Assembly: GCF_020150455.1 (NCBI RefSeq)
Contig: NZ_CP083740.1
Span: forward strand, 2,976,001 to 3,040,000
DNA length: 64,000 nt
Reading direction: 5' to 3'
DNA from: Bremerella sp. TYQ1
Lineage (GTDB): Bacteria > Planctomycetota > Planctomycetia > Pirellulales > Pirellulaceae
Below, one piece after another: positions 1 to 9,197 of the stretch. Within the stretch, counting starts at the first letter, position 1. Every line of letters starts with the position of its first letter. A program made the translations under genes and the position numbers. The notes under the pieces are model-generated. The model made no database searches. It saw only the letters and a list, made by a program, of their open reading frames with translations, and was not told the DNA's origin.

Positions 1-50
1 ATCGTTGGTTTCGAGGACACAACTTGTCAATCGACGAAAAGGAAATAGCC

Positions 51-812
51 ATGAAAATGAACGGCAACACCATTCTGATCACCGGCGGAGGAACCGGCAT
101 CGGTCGCGGCTTGGCGGAAGCCTTTCACGCGTCCGGCAACCAAGTGATTATCGCCGGACGACGACAAGAACCGCTCGACGAAACGACGGCCGCCAACCCC
201 GGCATGAAAAGCTATACCCTCGATGCTAACTCGCCAGAAGCGATTCAAGCCTTTGCCGAAACGGTAATCAGCGAAGTCCCCAGCTTAAACGTCTTGATCA
301 ACAATGCCGGTATCATGCGTCCGGAAGACTTGACCGCCGATACGCTCGATCTTTCGACCGCCGAGCTAACGATCACGACCAACTTGCTGGGACCGATTCG
401 CTTAACGGCCGCGCTGCTTCCGCACCTCAAAAGGCAAGCACGATCGACTGTCATGATGGTCTCGTCAGGCTTGGCATTTACTCCGTTGCCGCTGACACCA
501 ACCTACTGCGCAACCAAAGCGGCTATCCATTCGTACGCGATCTCGCTCCGAGAGCAACTGAAGGAAACCTCCGTCGAAGTCTTGGAGCTTGCTCCGCCGT
601 ACGTGCAAACCGAGTTGATGAGCGAACAGCAAGCGAGCGATCCCCGCGCGATGCCGCTCGACGCATTCATTCAAGAGACGATGCAGATTCTCGAGGCGGG
701 TCCGCTACGCGGCGAGATCCTTGTCGAAAATGCCTTGCCGCTTCGCAACGCCGAAACCAATGGAAATTTCGACGAGGTGTTCGCTCAACTCTGCGCGATG
801 AGCCACGGGTAA
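51..812 (+). CDS. Short-chain dehydrogenase/reductase (SDR) family oxidoreductase
   Basis: NAD(P)-dependent oxidoreductase of the SDR superfamily, probably cytoplasmic; the substrate cannot be read from sequence. The protein (253 aa) has the family's usual length. Visible motifs are the glycine-rich cofactor loop TGGGTGIG at residues 11-18, the structural NNAG motif after strand 4, and the catalytic Ser (VSSG) followed by YxxxK (YCATK). The overall look is closest to DltE/YdfG-like SDRs. ATG at 51 is preferred to the upstream TTG at 24 because an AAAAGGAA stretch at 37-44 is well spaced for it. It stands alone, converging with the epimerase gene that follows on the other strand, so the context gives no pathway. 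Confidence 0.85.
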   Translation: MKMNGNTILITGGGTGIGRGLAEAFHASGNQVIIAGRRQEPLDETTAANPGMKSYTLDANSPEAIQAFAETVISEVPSLNVLINNAGIMRPEDLTADTLDLSTAELTITTNLLGPIRLTAALLPHLKRQARSTVMMVSSGLAFTPLPLTPTYCATKAAIHSYAISLREQLKETSVEVLELAPPYVQTELMSEQQASDPRAMPLDAFIQETMQILEAGPLRGEILVENALPLRNAETNGNFDEVFAQLCAMSHG

Positions 813-824
813 CCGCTTGTTGCC

Positions 825-1691
825 TTAACGCAGGATTGCGGCCAGACCGTCCCGGTAACTGGCATGCGTTGGCTGAAAACCCAACTCGGTCACGAGACGG
901 GCGTTACTCATCTTGCGGTCTGACTTCGCACGCTGGGCCGCAGGCGAGTCCGCTTCCGGGTCTTCAAACGTTGGCTCCGGGGCATCGAGCAGCCGGGCCA
1001 CTTCGCGGTAGTAATCGCGGCGATCGACCGGACTGCCATCGCTGACAATATATAAAGGAGAAAAGTTCTCGGCATCGGCGGCCAAGCAAATCGCCTGAAC
1101 CGCATCGTCGACATGAATCAGGTTTAATGCTCCACCCCCAGGCGCAGGGATTGGTTTGCCTGCTTCGATATCGGCCGATCGGGGAATCCGCTGAGGTCCG
1201 TAGATGCCTGCCATCCGTAGCGTGATGCTTCGCTGCGACCAAACCGGGTGATTGCGCAAATACTGCTCTGCCTTCAAAAATGCTTTGCCACCGGCTCTCG
1301 CAGGTTCGCAGGGGGTCTCTTCATCGACCGTCTGGCCATCGGCATCGCCATAAACGCCGGTCGTGCTGACGAAAACCAATCGCCGAGTCGCTTCGGAAAG
1401 ATGTTCGAGGACATTTTTCAGCCCTTCCGCATAGACATCTTCGCGGGAAGCCCCGCTGTCCGAGTCGTACCCTACGGCAAACACGACCGTGTCCGCTTCA
1501 GGCAATTGGCGCAAAGTTTCCGGGTGGGTCACATCGGCCAAAATGGGCTGCCAACCCTGCTGTTCAAACTGTCGGGCTCGATCTTGAGAACGTGTCGTAG
1601 GGAAAACCACATCCCCCAAAGCATGCCATTTGGCGGCGAGTGGCTTTCCGACATAGCCACATCCGACGATCATTCGCGAGCGTGAATCCAT
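825..1691 (-). CDS. NAD-dependent epimerase/dehydratase-like protein (YeeZ type)
   Basis: Rossmann-fold protein of the extended SDR group (288 aa). It starts with a GCGYVGK nucleotide-binding loop at residues 11-17, then shows VFVSTTGVYG (Ser/Tyr region of extended SDRs), LRMAGIYGP and a C-terminal substrate-side region with NLIHVDDA. This pattern fits the YeeZ/NAD(P)-binding sugar-epimerase-like proteins rather than a classical UDP-sugar epimerase. The catalytic YxxxK is replaced by a less typical arrangement (KAFLKAEQY), so activity on a sugar nucleotide is not certain. It converges with the SDR gene upstream, with only 12 bases between the stops; the two proteins are not closely similar. 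Confident of the fold, not of the substrate. Confidence 0.8.
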   Translation of the reverse strand: MDSRSRMIVGCGYVGKPLAAKWHALGDVVFPTTRSQDRARQFEQQGWQPILADVTHPETLRQLPEADTVVFAVGYDSDSGASREDVYAEGLKNVLEHLSEATRRLVFVSTTGVYGDADGQTVDEETPCEPARAGGKAFLKAEQYLRNHPVWSQRSITLRMAGIYGPQRIPRSADIEAGKPIPAPGGGALNLIHVDDAVQAICLAADAENFSPLYIVSDGSPVDRRDYYREVARLLDAPEPTFEDPEADSPAAQRAKSDRKMSNARLVTELGFQPTHASYRDGLAAILR

Positions 1692-1978
1692 GGTTTCCCT
1701 TCGACATTTTGACTAGTCCGCACAAGCGTTAAACCTTGATGTGCTTAGTGCTTCTGACAATTCTATCAATTCCGCGGCGACACTACCAAAGCGCGCCGGG
1801 GTTGACTACTATGGAAATGGAATGCGGTGATAGCAACGCCCCGTGAGGACGGCCCCGCCTCAGGTGCTAGTGACCAAGAGCGTGACAAACTCTTGATCGG
1901 ATTCCTAGAATAAGACCGAACCCGGATGCGATCCGAGCGTATTCGAGGTTGGCAGTATGAATCCTCAAAGGGCATATC

Positions 1979-3046
1979 ATGAAACATCGGATCCTCCCCT
2001 CCTCTTATCTTCCTGGCAGCGTGGCAGCTTCCTTCCGAAAATTTCTGATCGTCTGTGGTTTGATCTTGTGTTTGCCTTTGATGGCCAACGCACAAGATAA
2101 CGCCAATCCCCAGATTCAACGCACCGCACACTTCGCCGAGATTTTAACCGGCGACGCCCCGGACAACGTCGCAGATCTGCGTTCGATGGAACAGCAGATT
2201 CAACAAGTCACTAAGTCTGCCCTCGAAGCCACCGTGGGTGTGATCGTGGGGGCCGCTCAAGGAAGCGGTGTGATCGTCAGCGAAGATGGTTTGATCCTCA
2301 CCGCCGGTCACGTGATTGGTTCACCCGGCCGCGAAGTCACCGTTATTTTGAACGATGGAAGTCGCGTCAAAGGAATCACCTTGGGGATGGACCGCAGTAT
2401 CGACTCAGGAGCCATCCAAATCACCACGCCCGGCAAGTATCCCTATCGACCGATTCGCCAATCGACCGGCCTTCGCGAAGGGGAATGGGTTTTGGTGATG
2501 GGACATGCCGGCGGGATTGTGAAAGACCGCAAGCCAGCGCTTCGTTTGGGCCGCGTGTTGGCTTCCAGCCGAGACGTCATTGCCACCGACGCCACCCTCG
2601 TGGGCGGCGACAGCGGTGGGCCACTACTCGACATTCAAGGCAACGTGATCGGCATCAACAGCCGCATCGGCAACCGCATCACGGCCAACTTACACGTTCC
2701 TTCCACGCAGTACCTCGAAACGATCGACCGACTGAAAAAGTCGGAGGTTTGGGGACGAATTGGTGGAACGCAACCTTATTTAGGTGTACGTTGTGATTCT
2801 GACCGACAGGATGTCGTTGTCACACGCGTCACCCCAGATTCCCCGGCAGCAACAGCGGGAATCCAGGAAGGAGACGAGATCTTGAATCTCAACGATCGCA
2901 AGATCAACTCCTTCGACGACTTGAAACTGATGGTCAATCAGTACTCTCCGGGCGATCGCATTAAGGTACGGATACGGCGCAGCTCGGGCAACGTTATTAC
3001 TCTTGAAGTTGAACTTGCAGATCGTCGCGAGTTGGACCGGAACTAG
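1979..3046 (+). CDS. Secreted HtrA/DegP-like serine protease with C-terminal PDZ domain
   Basis: Exported trypsin-like protease (355 aa) of the S1C type, expected in the periplasm for protein quality control. An N-terminal signal peptide ends near ANAQ (residue ~39). The protease domain spans about residues 75-245. His111 is in TAGHV, Asp142 is in the SIDSG segment and Ser212 is in GGDSGGPL, so the triad looks complete. One PDZ domain follows at about 260-350 with the carboxylate loop near YLGVR. It is shorter than DegP, which has two PDZ domains. The gene for a second, divergent family member starts 125 bases downstream on the same strand, suggesting co-expression. Target proteins are unknown. 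Confidence 0.87.
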   Translation: MKHRILPSSYLPGSVAASFRKFLIVCGLILCLPLMANAQDNANPQIQRTAHFAEILTGDAPDNVADLRSMEQQIQQVTKSALEATVGVIVGAAQGSGVIVSEDGLILTAGHVIGSPGREVTVILNDGSRVKGITLGMDRSIDSGAIQITTPGKYPYRPIRQSTGLREGEWVLVMGHAGGIVKDRKPALRLGRVLASSRDVIATDATLVGGDSGGPLLDIQGNVIGINSRIGNRITANLHVPSTQYLETIDRLKKSEVWGRIGGTQPYLGVRCDSDRQDVVVTRVTPDSPAATAGIQEGDEILNLNDRKINSFDDLKLMVNQYSPGDRIKVRIRRSSGNVITLEVELADRRELDRN

Positions 3047-3171
3047 AGTAATCCTGGGAAGAGACAGGCTCACTACAGCCACGAACTTGCCTGGAGAACT
3101 AGAGCAAGCGGGGAAGATCTATTCGTCCCTCAATACCGTACCAACTTTCGACGAAACAACGGAGTGAACAC

Positions 3172-4350
3172 ATGCCCCGGTTTCGTTTGAATACATTGCT
3201 ATCCCTTGCCCTTGTGGCCCCGTTGTCGATTGCCTTTTTGGCGCCGACACCGGCCATTGGGCAAGTCTTTGAAAGTGATGGCATCGCGATGCGTTTCATG
3301 AAACGCGTCCACCAACGTAGCAGCAGCGAAGTCCTTGGGGCGTTCAATTCTGTTGTCCGAAATACACGTCGTGCCACCGTCGAACTGAAGCGTGGCGGCA
3401 AACGCATTGCCATGGGCGGCGTTGTCGACCCAAGTGGTCTGATCGTGACAAAAGCCAGCCTGGTGAATACCTACGGTGACGAGTTCCCGTTGGTGGCTGA
3501 GTTGGCCAACGGCGATCAATACCTGACCAGCGAAATTGCCGCGATCGACAAAGAGAACGACTTGGCTCTCGTCCGTATCGACGCGAAGAACCTGCCGGTC
3601 ATGGAGATTGCCCACTCGTCCAAGCCGGCTGTCGGCAGCTTGTTGGCAAGTTCTGGGTTGGAAGAAGAACCGATCTCGATCGGCGTCTACGGTCTGACGC
3701 CACGTCCTGTTGAAATGAAGAACGCCATGCTCGGCGTGATGCTTTCGCGGAATCCTGGCCCAGCGACCGTCGACATGGTGGTCGAAAAGAGTGCCGCCGC
3801 CAACGCTGGCATCCTTGCCGAAGACATCATCGTCTCCTTGAACGATATGGCGATCGACTCCGGCACGCACTTGATCGAAACGGTTCGCACGTTTGAACCA
3901 GGCGATTCACTTCGCGTGAAGCTGAAGCGTGCCGAAGAAGAAATGCAGCTCAGCGTAATTCTCGGCGAATGGGTTGCCGGGCCAAACCAAGCACGTCACG
4001 AATTCCAGAACCATCTCGGTGGCGAACTGAGCACGCGTCGAAGCGGCTTCCCTTCGGTCTTTCAGCACGACAGCTACTTGCAGCCGGAACAATGCGGCGG
4101 TCCGATCGTGAACTTGGATGGCCAGGTGGTGGGGCTGAACATCGCTCGTGCCGGACGCGTGGCCACGTATGCCATCCCTGGCAACGAACTGGCTCAGTCG
4201 GTCTCGAAGATGCTTTCCGCCGTGGGAGCGACCGGTAAGCAGCAGATTGTCCAGTCTCGCGTGAGTGCGAAGCCGGTCATTTCTGAAAATGGCGAATCCG
4301 AGCTTGCCCCTGGCAAAACCCGCTGGATTCCGTCCGAGACGTCGAATTAA
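3172..4350 (+). CDS. Secreted trypsin-fold/PDZ protein with degenerate catalytic triad (probable pseudoprotease)
   Basis: Exported protein (392 aa) with signal peptide ending near AIGQ (residue ~33). It can be aligned with the HtrA fold, but in an unusual order. The first barrel half (about 60-175) has TKASL where HtrA has the catalytic His, so Ser96 replaces His; DLALV keeps Asp130. A PDZ-like domain (about 180-270, AMLGVML to VILGEW) follows immediately. Only then comes the second barrel half (about 280-365), with QCGGPIVNLDG, where Cys308 stands at the nucleophile position. Without the His the protein is unlikely to be a normal protease; a chaperone, scaffold or regulator of the upstream protease is inferred. 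Same strand as, and 125 bases after, that gene. Confidence 0.75.
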   Translation: MPRFRLNTLLSLALVAPLSIAFLAPTPAIGQVFESDGIAMRFMKRVHQRSSSEVLGAFNSVVRNTRRATVELKRGGKRIAMGGVVDPSGLIVTKASLVNTYGDEFPLVAELANGDQYLTSEIAAIDKENDLALVRIDAKNLPVMEIAHSSKPAVGSLLASSGLEEEPISIGVYGLTPRPVEMKNAMLGVMLSRNPGPATVDMVVEKSAAANAGILAEDIIVSLNDMAIDSGTHLIETVRTFEPGDSLRVKLKRAEEEMQLSVILGEWVAGPNQARHEFQNHLGGELSTRRSGFPSVFQHDSYLQPEQCGGPIVNLDGQVVGLNIARAGRVATYAIPGNELAQSVSKMLSAVGATGKQQIVQSRVSAKPVISENGESELAPGKTRWIPSETSN

Positions 4351-4395
4351 AATAGAAGCGGATGGTTCTCTCCGCTATCTTCCGTTTTGGCAAGA

Positions 4396-4490
4396 GTCTT
4401 CAGTTTTCAGTGCTCAGTTTTCAGTCGGAGCAGATTCACCTAAAATTGGTCCATCCCCGCTGAACACCGAAAACCGAAAATTGAAAACCA
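4396..4490. repeat. Imperfect inverted repeat built of CAGTTTTCAGT units
   Basis: The left arm (4396-4425) holds two CAGTTTTCAGT-like units joined by GCT. The right arm (4460-4490) holds the complementary pattern CTGAACACCGAAAACC followed by AAAATTGAAAACC. The arms can pair over most of their length around a ~34 base loop. It fills most of the gap between the pseudoprotease gene and the DUF4404 gene and so forms the latter's leader. Seen by eye; its role (dispersed element, attenuator or mRNA end) is not known. Confidence 0.55.
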
Positions 4491-4496
4491 ACTCTC

Positions 4497-4775
4497 ATGC
4501 AAGATAAACTGACCGAACTCCGGGAAACGCTCATCGAACTCCAACGCGAATTGCGTGAAGTCGACGAGCTGGACACCGAAACGAAGGCCCGACTGGAAGG
4601 GGTGATGGAATCGATCAGCGATGCCCTGCACCGCGAAGATACCGAAGCCCTTTCCCATCCTTCGCTGCGAGAAACGATCAACGAACGCAACTCGCAATTG
4701 GAAGACACGTCGTACCCTTCCTTGACGAGAGTCTTGAATAACCTGGCCGATATCCTTGGCAACAGCGGACTGTAA
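4497..4775 (+). CDS. DUF4404 family small protein
   Basis: Short (92 aa), acidic, mostly helical protein with no signal peptide or membrane segment. Heptad-like Leu spacing in the first 40 residues (LRETLIELQRELREV) suggests a helical hairpin, and the C-terminus PSLTRVLNNLADILGNSGL has the SHPRLTxxLxxLADxLxxxGI pattern of DUF4404 proteins. Function of the family is unknown. The ATG is directly preceded by the right arm of an inverted repeat and has no clear ribosome site. A good terminator follows at 4818-4849. Family assignment is from memory of the C-terminal motif. Confidence 0.7.
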   Translation: MQDKLTELRETLIELQRELREVDELDTETKARLEGVMESISDALHREDTEALSHPSLRETINERNSQLEDTSYPSLTRVLNNLADILGNSGL

Positions 4776-4817
4776 TCGATCCATTTCGGTCGATTACCTC
4801 TCGCCTGCTTCTACGTA

Positions 4818-4849
4818 GACCACTTGCATCTCGCAGGTGGTCTTTTTTT
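4818..4849 (+). terminator. Rho-independent terminator after DUF4404 gene
   Basis: GACCACTTGC (4818-4827) pairs with GCAGGTGGTC (4833-4842) with one G-U pair, followed by seven T. It ends the DUF4404 transcript. Confidence 0.8.
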
Positions 4850-5050
4850 GCGCATTGTTTCAGTGCATCTGTAAATCGTTGTCGCTTCTAGGCTTCCGGC
4901 AACTGCAAAACCTGTAGCCAGGAAAAGAAAAAGAAATTGCGTCAGAGCGTAATCTGCTTCGCTGAAATCGTGCATCACCCCCACCCATGACTCAGCAGCG
5001 AAGACCGCCCCAAGTCTTCGCGGCACTCATCACGTTAGAAAACCATTCGC

Positions 5051-5455
5051 ATGACGCATCGCTTTTTAGCACTCAACGTTTTGTTGGGCGTAACGTTACT
5101 GTTTGGCTGTAGTGGCCCTTCCAATATTCAGCCGGTCAGCGGCTCGATTACGCTCGATGGCAAACCATGCCCTGGGCTGTTCGTTCTGTTCACGCCGCTG
5201 GAAGGAGAACAGAAGACATCCTCGCGCGGCCAAACCGATGAAAATGGTCAGTTCACGCTTCGCTATTCTTCGCAAATCCAAGGGGCACTCATCGGCAAGC
5301 ATCTCGTGCAAGTCTCGCCGAATCCTGACCCCGGCCCAGGCATCGCCAAAGTCAGCTTGCCGCCACGCTACAACCGCCGGTCCGAGCTGCGTGCCGAAGT
5401 GACGACCGATGGTGACAACACGTTCCAATTCGATCTGACGAGCGGCAAAAAATAA
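5051..5455 (+). CDS. Small lipoprotein with carboxypeptidase-regulatory/transthyretin-like domain
   Basis: Exported lipoprotein (134 aa). The N-terminal hydrophobic stretch ends in the lipobox LLFGC, with Cys at residue 20. The remainder reads as one beta-sandwich: VSGSITLDGKPCPG, then TDENGQFTLRY, then GKHLVQVS, which is the carboxypeptidase-regulatory-like (transthyretin-like) pattern. In planctomycetes such lipoproteins are commonly encoded beside DUF1559 prepilin-like proteins, as here (73 bases upstream of the next gene, same strand). A role in the outer surface or in partnership with the pseudopilin is inferred from position only. Confidence 0.78.
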   Translation: MTHRFLALNVLLGVTLLFGCSGPSNIQPVSGSITLDGKPCPGLFVLFTPLEGEQKTSSRGQTDENGQFTLRYSSQIQGALIGKHLVQVSPNPDPGPGIAKVSLPPRYNRRSELRAEVTTDGDNTFQFDLTSGKK

Positions 5456-5528
5456 CGCTCGTTGATTTCCCGATAAATCCTAGTTCGCCTTCATTCTTTC
5501 TATCGTCTGAATTTCAGGAGACCTATTT

Positions 5529-6404
5529 ATGAACGCATCGAAGCGAGGCTTTACACTCGTCGAATTGCTGGTCGTCATCGCCATCATTGGAGTCTTGATC
5601 GCGCTGCTACTGCCAGCCGTGCAACAGGCCCGCGAGGCGGCTCGGCGAAGCCAATGCAGCAACAACTTGAAGCAAATTGGCTTGGCCATGCACAACTACC
5701 ACGATACGTTCGGCTCGTTTCCCTCGGCTTGGATCCAAGTCGGCAGCAGCCGTTACCATGCTTGGAGCGCGTTGATCTTGCCGTTCATGGAGCAAGGCAA
5801 CATTCACGACAAACTGAGCCCTGACTTCGGCAATTCACGTTCGGCCAATACGGAAGATAAAGCCGGAGCAATCATCGATACGTATCGCTGCCCTTCGTCA
5901 ACGCTTCCGGAGCGAAGCACTGCCGGCCACGGGACCAACAACTATCAGTGCAACAAAGGGGGCGCGTACCAGAACGGCGACAAAGGCGGACTGTTTTGGG
6001 ACAACAGCGACGTTAGCTTCCGCGACATCACCGACGGCACAAGCCATTCGTTGATGGTGGGTGAAACCGAAGGGCACTCGAACCCTAGCGACGACGGCTT
6101 CCCCGTTTGGGCTCAAGCCAATAACGACACGCTCGCCGGTCGGCAGTCGATGCACTCGTTCGGCAACCGCTACGAACACTTCATCAACGCTTATCTCGAC
6201 CCAAGTGGATGTACCGGCAAATGCGACGCAGGCTTTTCGAGTCGTCACCCTGGCGGGGCCCAGTTTGCGTTCGCTGACGCCAGCGTCCACTTCATCCCGG
6301 AAACCATCGAGATCGGCACCACCGACTGGGACGACTCGCCTGACGGAACGTGGATTCAAGTCCTCATCCGCAACGATGCCCAAGTGATCGATACGGCATA
6401 CTAA
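5529..6404 (+). CDS. DUF1559 domain protein with type IV prepilin-like N-terminus
   Basis: Protein of 291 aa typical of the large planctomycete DUF1559 family. Residues 1-6 are a short basic leader, then [19 protein letters not shown] is the prepilin cleavage/methylation and transmembrane helix (G-FTLVE, Glu at +5). DUF1559 follows with the conserved [15 protein letters not shown] segment and ends in [11 protein letters not shown] near residue 260, the family's H-x-D-G-S-V-like tail. Processing by a prepilin peptidase and membrane or pseudopilus location are inferred from the leader; the exact role is unknown. It forms a pair with the preceding lipoprotein gene. A second member lies at 51728-52765. 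Confidence 0.92.
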   Translation: MNASKRGFTLVELLVVIAIIGVLIALLLPAVQQAREAARRSQCSNNLKQIGLAMHNYHDTFGSFPSAWIQVGSSRYHAWSALILPFMEQGNIHDKLSPDFGNSRSANTEDKAGAIIDTYRCPSSTLPERSTAGHGTNNYQCNKGGAYQNGDKGGLFWDNSDVSFRDITDGTSHSLMVGETEGHSNPSDDGFPVWAQANNDTLAGRQSMHSFGNRYEHFINAYLDPSGCTGKCDAGFSSRHPGGAQFAFADASVHFIPETIEIGTTDWDDSPDGTWIQVLIRNDAQVIDTAY

Positions 6405-6433
6405 TCGAACTTATCTCGCTGGGGCCGGAACAG

Positions 6434-6473
6434 AAAAAGCCGGATCGCGTGCATTTCGCGGTCCGGCTTTTTT
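6434..6473. terminator. Bidirectional terminator between convergent DUF1559 and PQQ-protein genes
   Basis: GCCGGATCGCG (6439-6449) pairs with CGCGGTCCGGC (6457-6467) with a single G-U, flanked by A5 on the left and T6 on the right. It can therefore end transcripts from both sides, matching the convergent genes. Confidence 0.82.
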
Positions 6474-6504
6474 GATCGTAACATTCGTCCCCAAGGAGCA
6501 GCGT

Positions 6505-7761
6505 TTACTTGCCACCCAGCGAGATCAAGTGCGAGTACGTTCGCAGGTACATCACACCGCCGGCTACCGATGGCGTCGACTCGCTTCCTTCGCCCAGGCT
6601 CGTTTCGCCGAGGACTTCCAAGTTCGTGTCTGCCGAGACGACGACTAACATGCCTTCTTCGGAGATGCAGAACAGGCGATCCCCGACACGAACTGGCGAA
6701 CCGTAGAAGTTGCCTCCAATTCGCTTTTGCCCAAGCACTTTGCCGGTCTTCGCATCGAGACAACTGACGATCCCTTTGTCGTACCAAACGAAAACTTTGT
6801 CGTCGTACGTGACCGGGGTCGGAACATAGCTCGCTTGACGCGCCATCCGCCAGGCCAACTTCGGCTGACCATTATTAGGATCGACGGCACTGACCGTGTT
6901 GCCACCCCCTCCGGAACCGCTGGAACCAAGAATCAAGTCGCCGGCGATCACGGGCGAAGAAACACTTCGCATGTTGAACACCTTTTCGGCCCAAACTTGC
7001 TCGCCGGTTTCTGGATCGTGCGCGGCAATACCGTGGGCACTGCTGTTGCAGACCAAAAGCTTCTTGCCATCTTTCCCTTCGTAGACACAGGGGACCGAAT
7101 ACGCGGCAACATCGCTGTCCCGCTTCGTTTCCCAAAGTTGGTCGCCGGTTTTGCGATCGAGGGCAACCAAACGGCTGTTTCCAATCGGACGATCGCGCAG
7201 CTTGCGTTCGTCGCCTAATTGCATCAACGAGATGATGACTTTGTCTTCAAAGATGATCGGCGACGTTCCGAAACCATGCTGGCTGACCCAAGGGCCAAAG
7301 TCGACCGACCAGGCCGTTTCGCCATCGTGATTCAACGCGACCAGACGCGTCTCTTGATCGTCGGCCCAAGCGACGTAGACATGCATATCGTCAACGGCGG
7401 GACTGCACGAAGCGTAACTGCTTTTCGAATGAACATGACTTGCGCCGGCAGGGAATTCACGCTTCCAAACCGCTTTGCCGCTCGTCACGTCCAGGCACAG
7501 CACGTACCGCATTCCTGAGTCGGGGTCGGCACTCATCAGGAAAAGACGATCGCCCCAGACGGCCGGTGACGAATGGCCAATGCCAGGCAGTTCCACTTTC
7601 CAGTTGAAATCAGACTCGGTCGGAGCCGACGGGATCTTCGCGTCGGCAGCCACACCACTTCCATTGGGACCGCGGAACCGAGTCCACTCCTGAGCGAATA
7701 AGGAAGGAGCCGTCAGGCCCAACATCACCACGGCAAGCAGCACACGACTTGTCGACATCAT
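6505..7761 (-). CDS. Secreted PQQ-binding-like beta-propeller repeat protein
   Basis: Exported protein (418 aa) with a signal peptide ending near LFAQ. It begins with the planctomycete-type EWTRFRGPNGSG sequence and then runs as repeated blades with the A-x-D-x-x-x-G-x-x-x-W pattern, for example LCLDVTSGKAVWKREF, LVALDRKTGDQLWETKR and ETGEQVWAEKV. This is the PQQ-like (outer membrane assembly BamB/quinoprotein-like) beta-propeller fold. No PQQ ligand set or haem motif is visible, so it is probably not a dehydrogenase. ATG at 7761 is chosen over 7779 because the signal peptide then has normal length. A related gene is cut by the window end at 63219-64000. Confidence 0.87.
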   Translation of the reverse strand: MMSTSRVLLAVVMLGLTAPSLFAQEWTRFRGPNGSGVAADAKIPSAPTESDFNWKVELPGIGHSSPAVWGDRLFLMSADPDSGMRYVLCLDVTSGKAVWKREFPAGASHVHSKSSYASCSPAVDDMHVYVAWADDQETRLVALNHDGETAWSVDFGPWVSQHGFGTSPIIFEDKVIISLMQLGDERKLRDRPIGNSRLVALDRKTGDQLWETKRDSDVAAYSVPCVYEGKDGKKLLVCNSSAHGIAAHDPETGEQVWAEKVFNMRSVSSPVIAGDLILGSSGSGGGGNTVSAVDPNNGQPKLAWRMARQASYVPTPVTYDDKVFVWYDKGIVSCLDAKTGKVLGQKRIGGNFYGSPVRVGDRLFCISEEGMLVVVSADTNLEVLGETSLGEGSESTPSVAGGVMYLRTYSHLISLGGK

Positions 7762-8140
7762 TTCTATACCGAATAGCAAAAGGCAGGATCAGGGGAAGGA
7801 GATTTCGCCTCTGATGGTAATCAGTTTCGGCGCGACTTTCCACGCTAGAAAGGGGTTCGCCGGTAAAAGAGTGACACGCCCCCTGGCAGATACCAGAAAG
7901 GCCTTCCAACAGCACCGCAGACGCCATGAACCGGCCGATAAGCCAAGCCAGCAAACCATGGCTGCCGTTTCACGCGTCGATTATAAATAAGTTTACAACA
8001 AACTATGTACAAGTTGCAAACAAATGTCACAAAAGCATACGCGAGCGTTTTGCGGATTTGGCGTAATGAATCTCAAATTCACGCCATCTGAGCCCTCTTC
8101 GCGTCAACGGACTGCGGAGGCTTATTCGCCCTAAGCGTTT
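7762..8140. other. Intergenic region upstream of the PQQ-protein gene
   Basis: About 380 bases without a convincing gene. An AT-rich stretch at 7980-8035 holds a TATAAT on the minus strand (7985 to 7980), a possible promoter for the PQQ-protein gene about 220 bases further on; no well-spaced -35 box is evident. The open frames here have no coding character. Confidence 0.4.
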
Positions 8141-9151
8141 TTAGCGAGAATCGAGCTGAGCGATCCATTGGACGACCCGTTGATCCATCCAACGGCGGTC
8201 CGGGGCGATGCTGCGAGGGGCGAGAAAACCGAGGTGACCGCCTCCCTGGGTGATTTCCAGTTCGATCGAACTCGACCGCGAATGTTTCTCGAAGATCTCG
8301 ACCGGCACGACGCTATCGTCATCGGCCGTCAGGATCAGCCCAGGCACTTTGACGTCCGTCAGCACGCGCGACGCACTTGCTTTAGCGTAGTAGTCCTCGG
8401 CCGATTCAAAGCCGCACTGAGGGGCCGTGAAGACCGAATCGAACTCGATAATTCGACGTGGCCGTTCGTCAAACTGGAAGCCTTCGTAGAAGTTTTCATC
8501 TTTCGCCAGACGTCCTTGGACAAGCCCCACCAGACGGCGCGAGAAGTCCCAGTCGTACAAGCGATTAAAGCCACGCGTCATGTTTTCGCAGCAGTGAGCC
8601 AAGTCGATCGGAGGAGCAACTGCCATGACGCTGTCGATCCCGCCGATGCGGCCAGAGCCCATTTCGCCGGCAAGCTTCAGAACGATGTTGGCCCCCATGC
8701 TGAAGCCACACAGCGTGAGCGGCGAGCCCAGACACAAAGCACTAACGGTCTCGACACAGTGGGCGATGTCGTCGCTGCATCCTGCATGAAACGGACGCTT
8801 GGCCAAGTGATGCCCTGCCCCGCATCCACGCAAGTCGACACGAAATGTCCGAATGCCAAGCGAGTTTAGCTTGTGGGCGATCCGAACGAGATAGCCACTT
8901 CGATGGCAACCGCCGAGGCCATGAATCATGAGTACGGTGCGATCGCCCAGGCTCCAATTTTCAGGACAGTCGTCGTGCAGGACAATTTGGTCACCATCGT
9001 CGAAAACAACGTGATGCTGACGTGCGTTATAGGGAATGTTATGTCCGACCCAGTACGCACCAAGAATGGTCTGCGCGTGGGAATTCCGCAGCAAAGGGTG
9101 AGGCTTAAAAGGCCGTACGGAAGTTAGGACATAAGGAGATCGGGCCAGCAT
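8141..9151 (-). CDS. Alpha/beta hydrolase of the YheT type
   Basis: Cytoplasmic hydrolase (336 aa), close in length to E. coli YheT (340 aa). The start FKPHPLLRNSHAQTI is the characteristic YheT opening. The fold motifs are MIHGLGGC (oxyanion region), the nucleophile elbow GFSMGAN with Ser, ADDDSVVP with the acid Asp, and GGGHLGF with the His, so the triad is complete. Substrate unknown; relatives are carboxylesterase-like. It lies 46 bases downstream of the sigma-54 activator gene on the same strand and may be cotranscribed with it, although no functional link is known. Confidence 0.86.
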   Translation of the reverse strand: MLARSPYVLTSVRPFKPHPLLRNSHAQTILGAYWVGHNIPYNARQHHVVFDDGDQIVLHDDCPENWSLGDRTVLMIHGLGGCHRSGYLVRIAHKLNSLGIRTFRVDLRGCGAGHHLAKRPFHAGCSDDIAHCVETVSALCLGSPLTLCGFSMGANIVLKLAGEMGSGRIGGIDSVMAVAPPIDLAHCCENMTRGFNRLYDWDFSRRLVGLVQGRLAKDENFYEGFQFDERPRRIIEFDSVFTAPQCGFESAEDYYAKASASRVLTDVKVPGLILTADDDSVVPVEIFEKHSRSSSIELEITQGGGHLGFLAPRSIAPDRRWMDQRVVQWIAQLDSR

Positions 9152-9197
9152 TGTTCAGCCACAGGGGGTCACCCTGCCATCCATGCAGTTCATCTTA

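Noticed and set aside
1766..2131. 121-codon minus-strand frame overlapping the first HtrA-like gene
   Set aside because: Overlaps the signal peptide region of a well-supported gene and looks non-coding.
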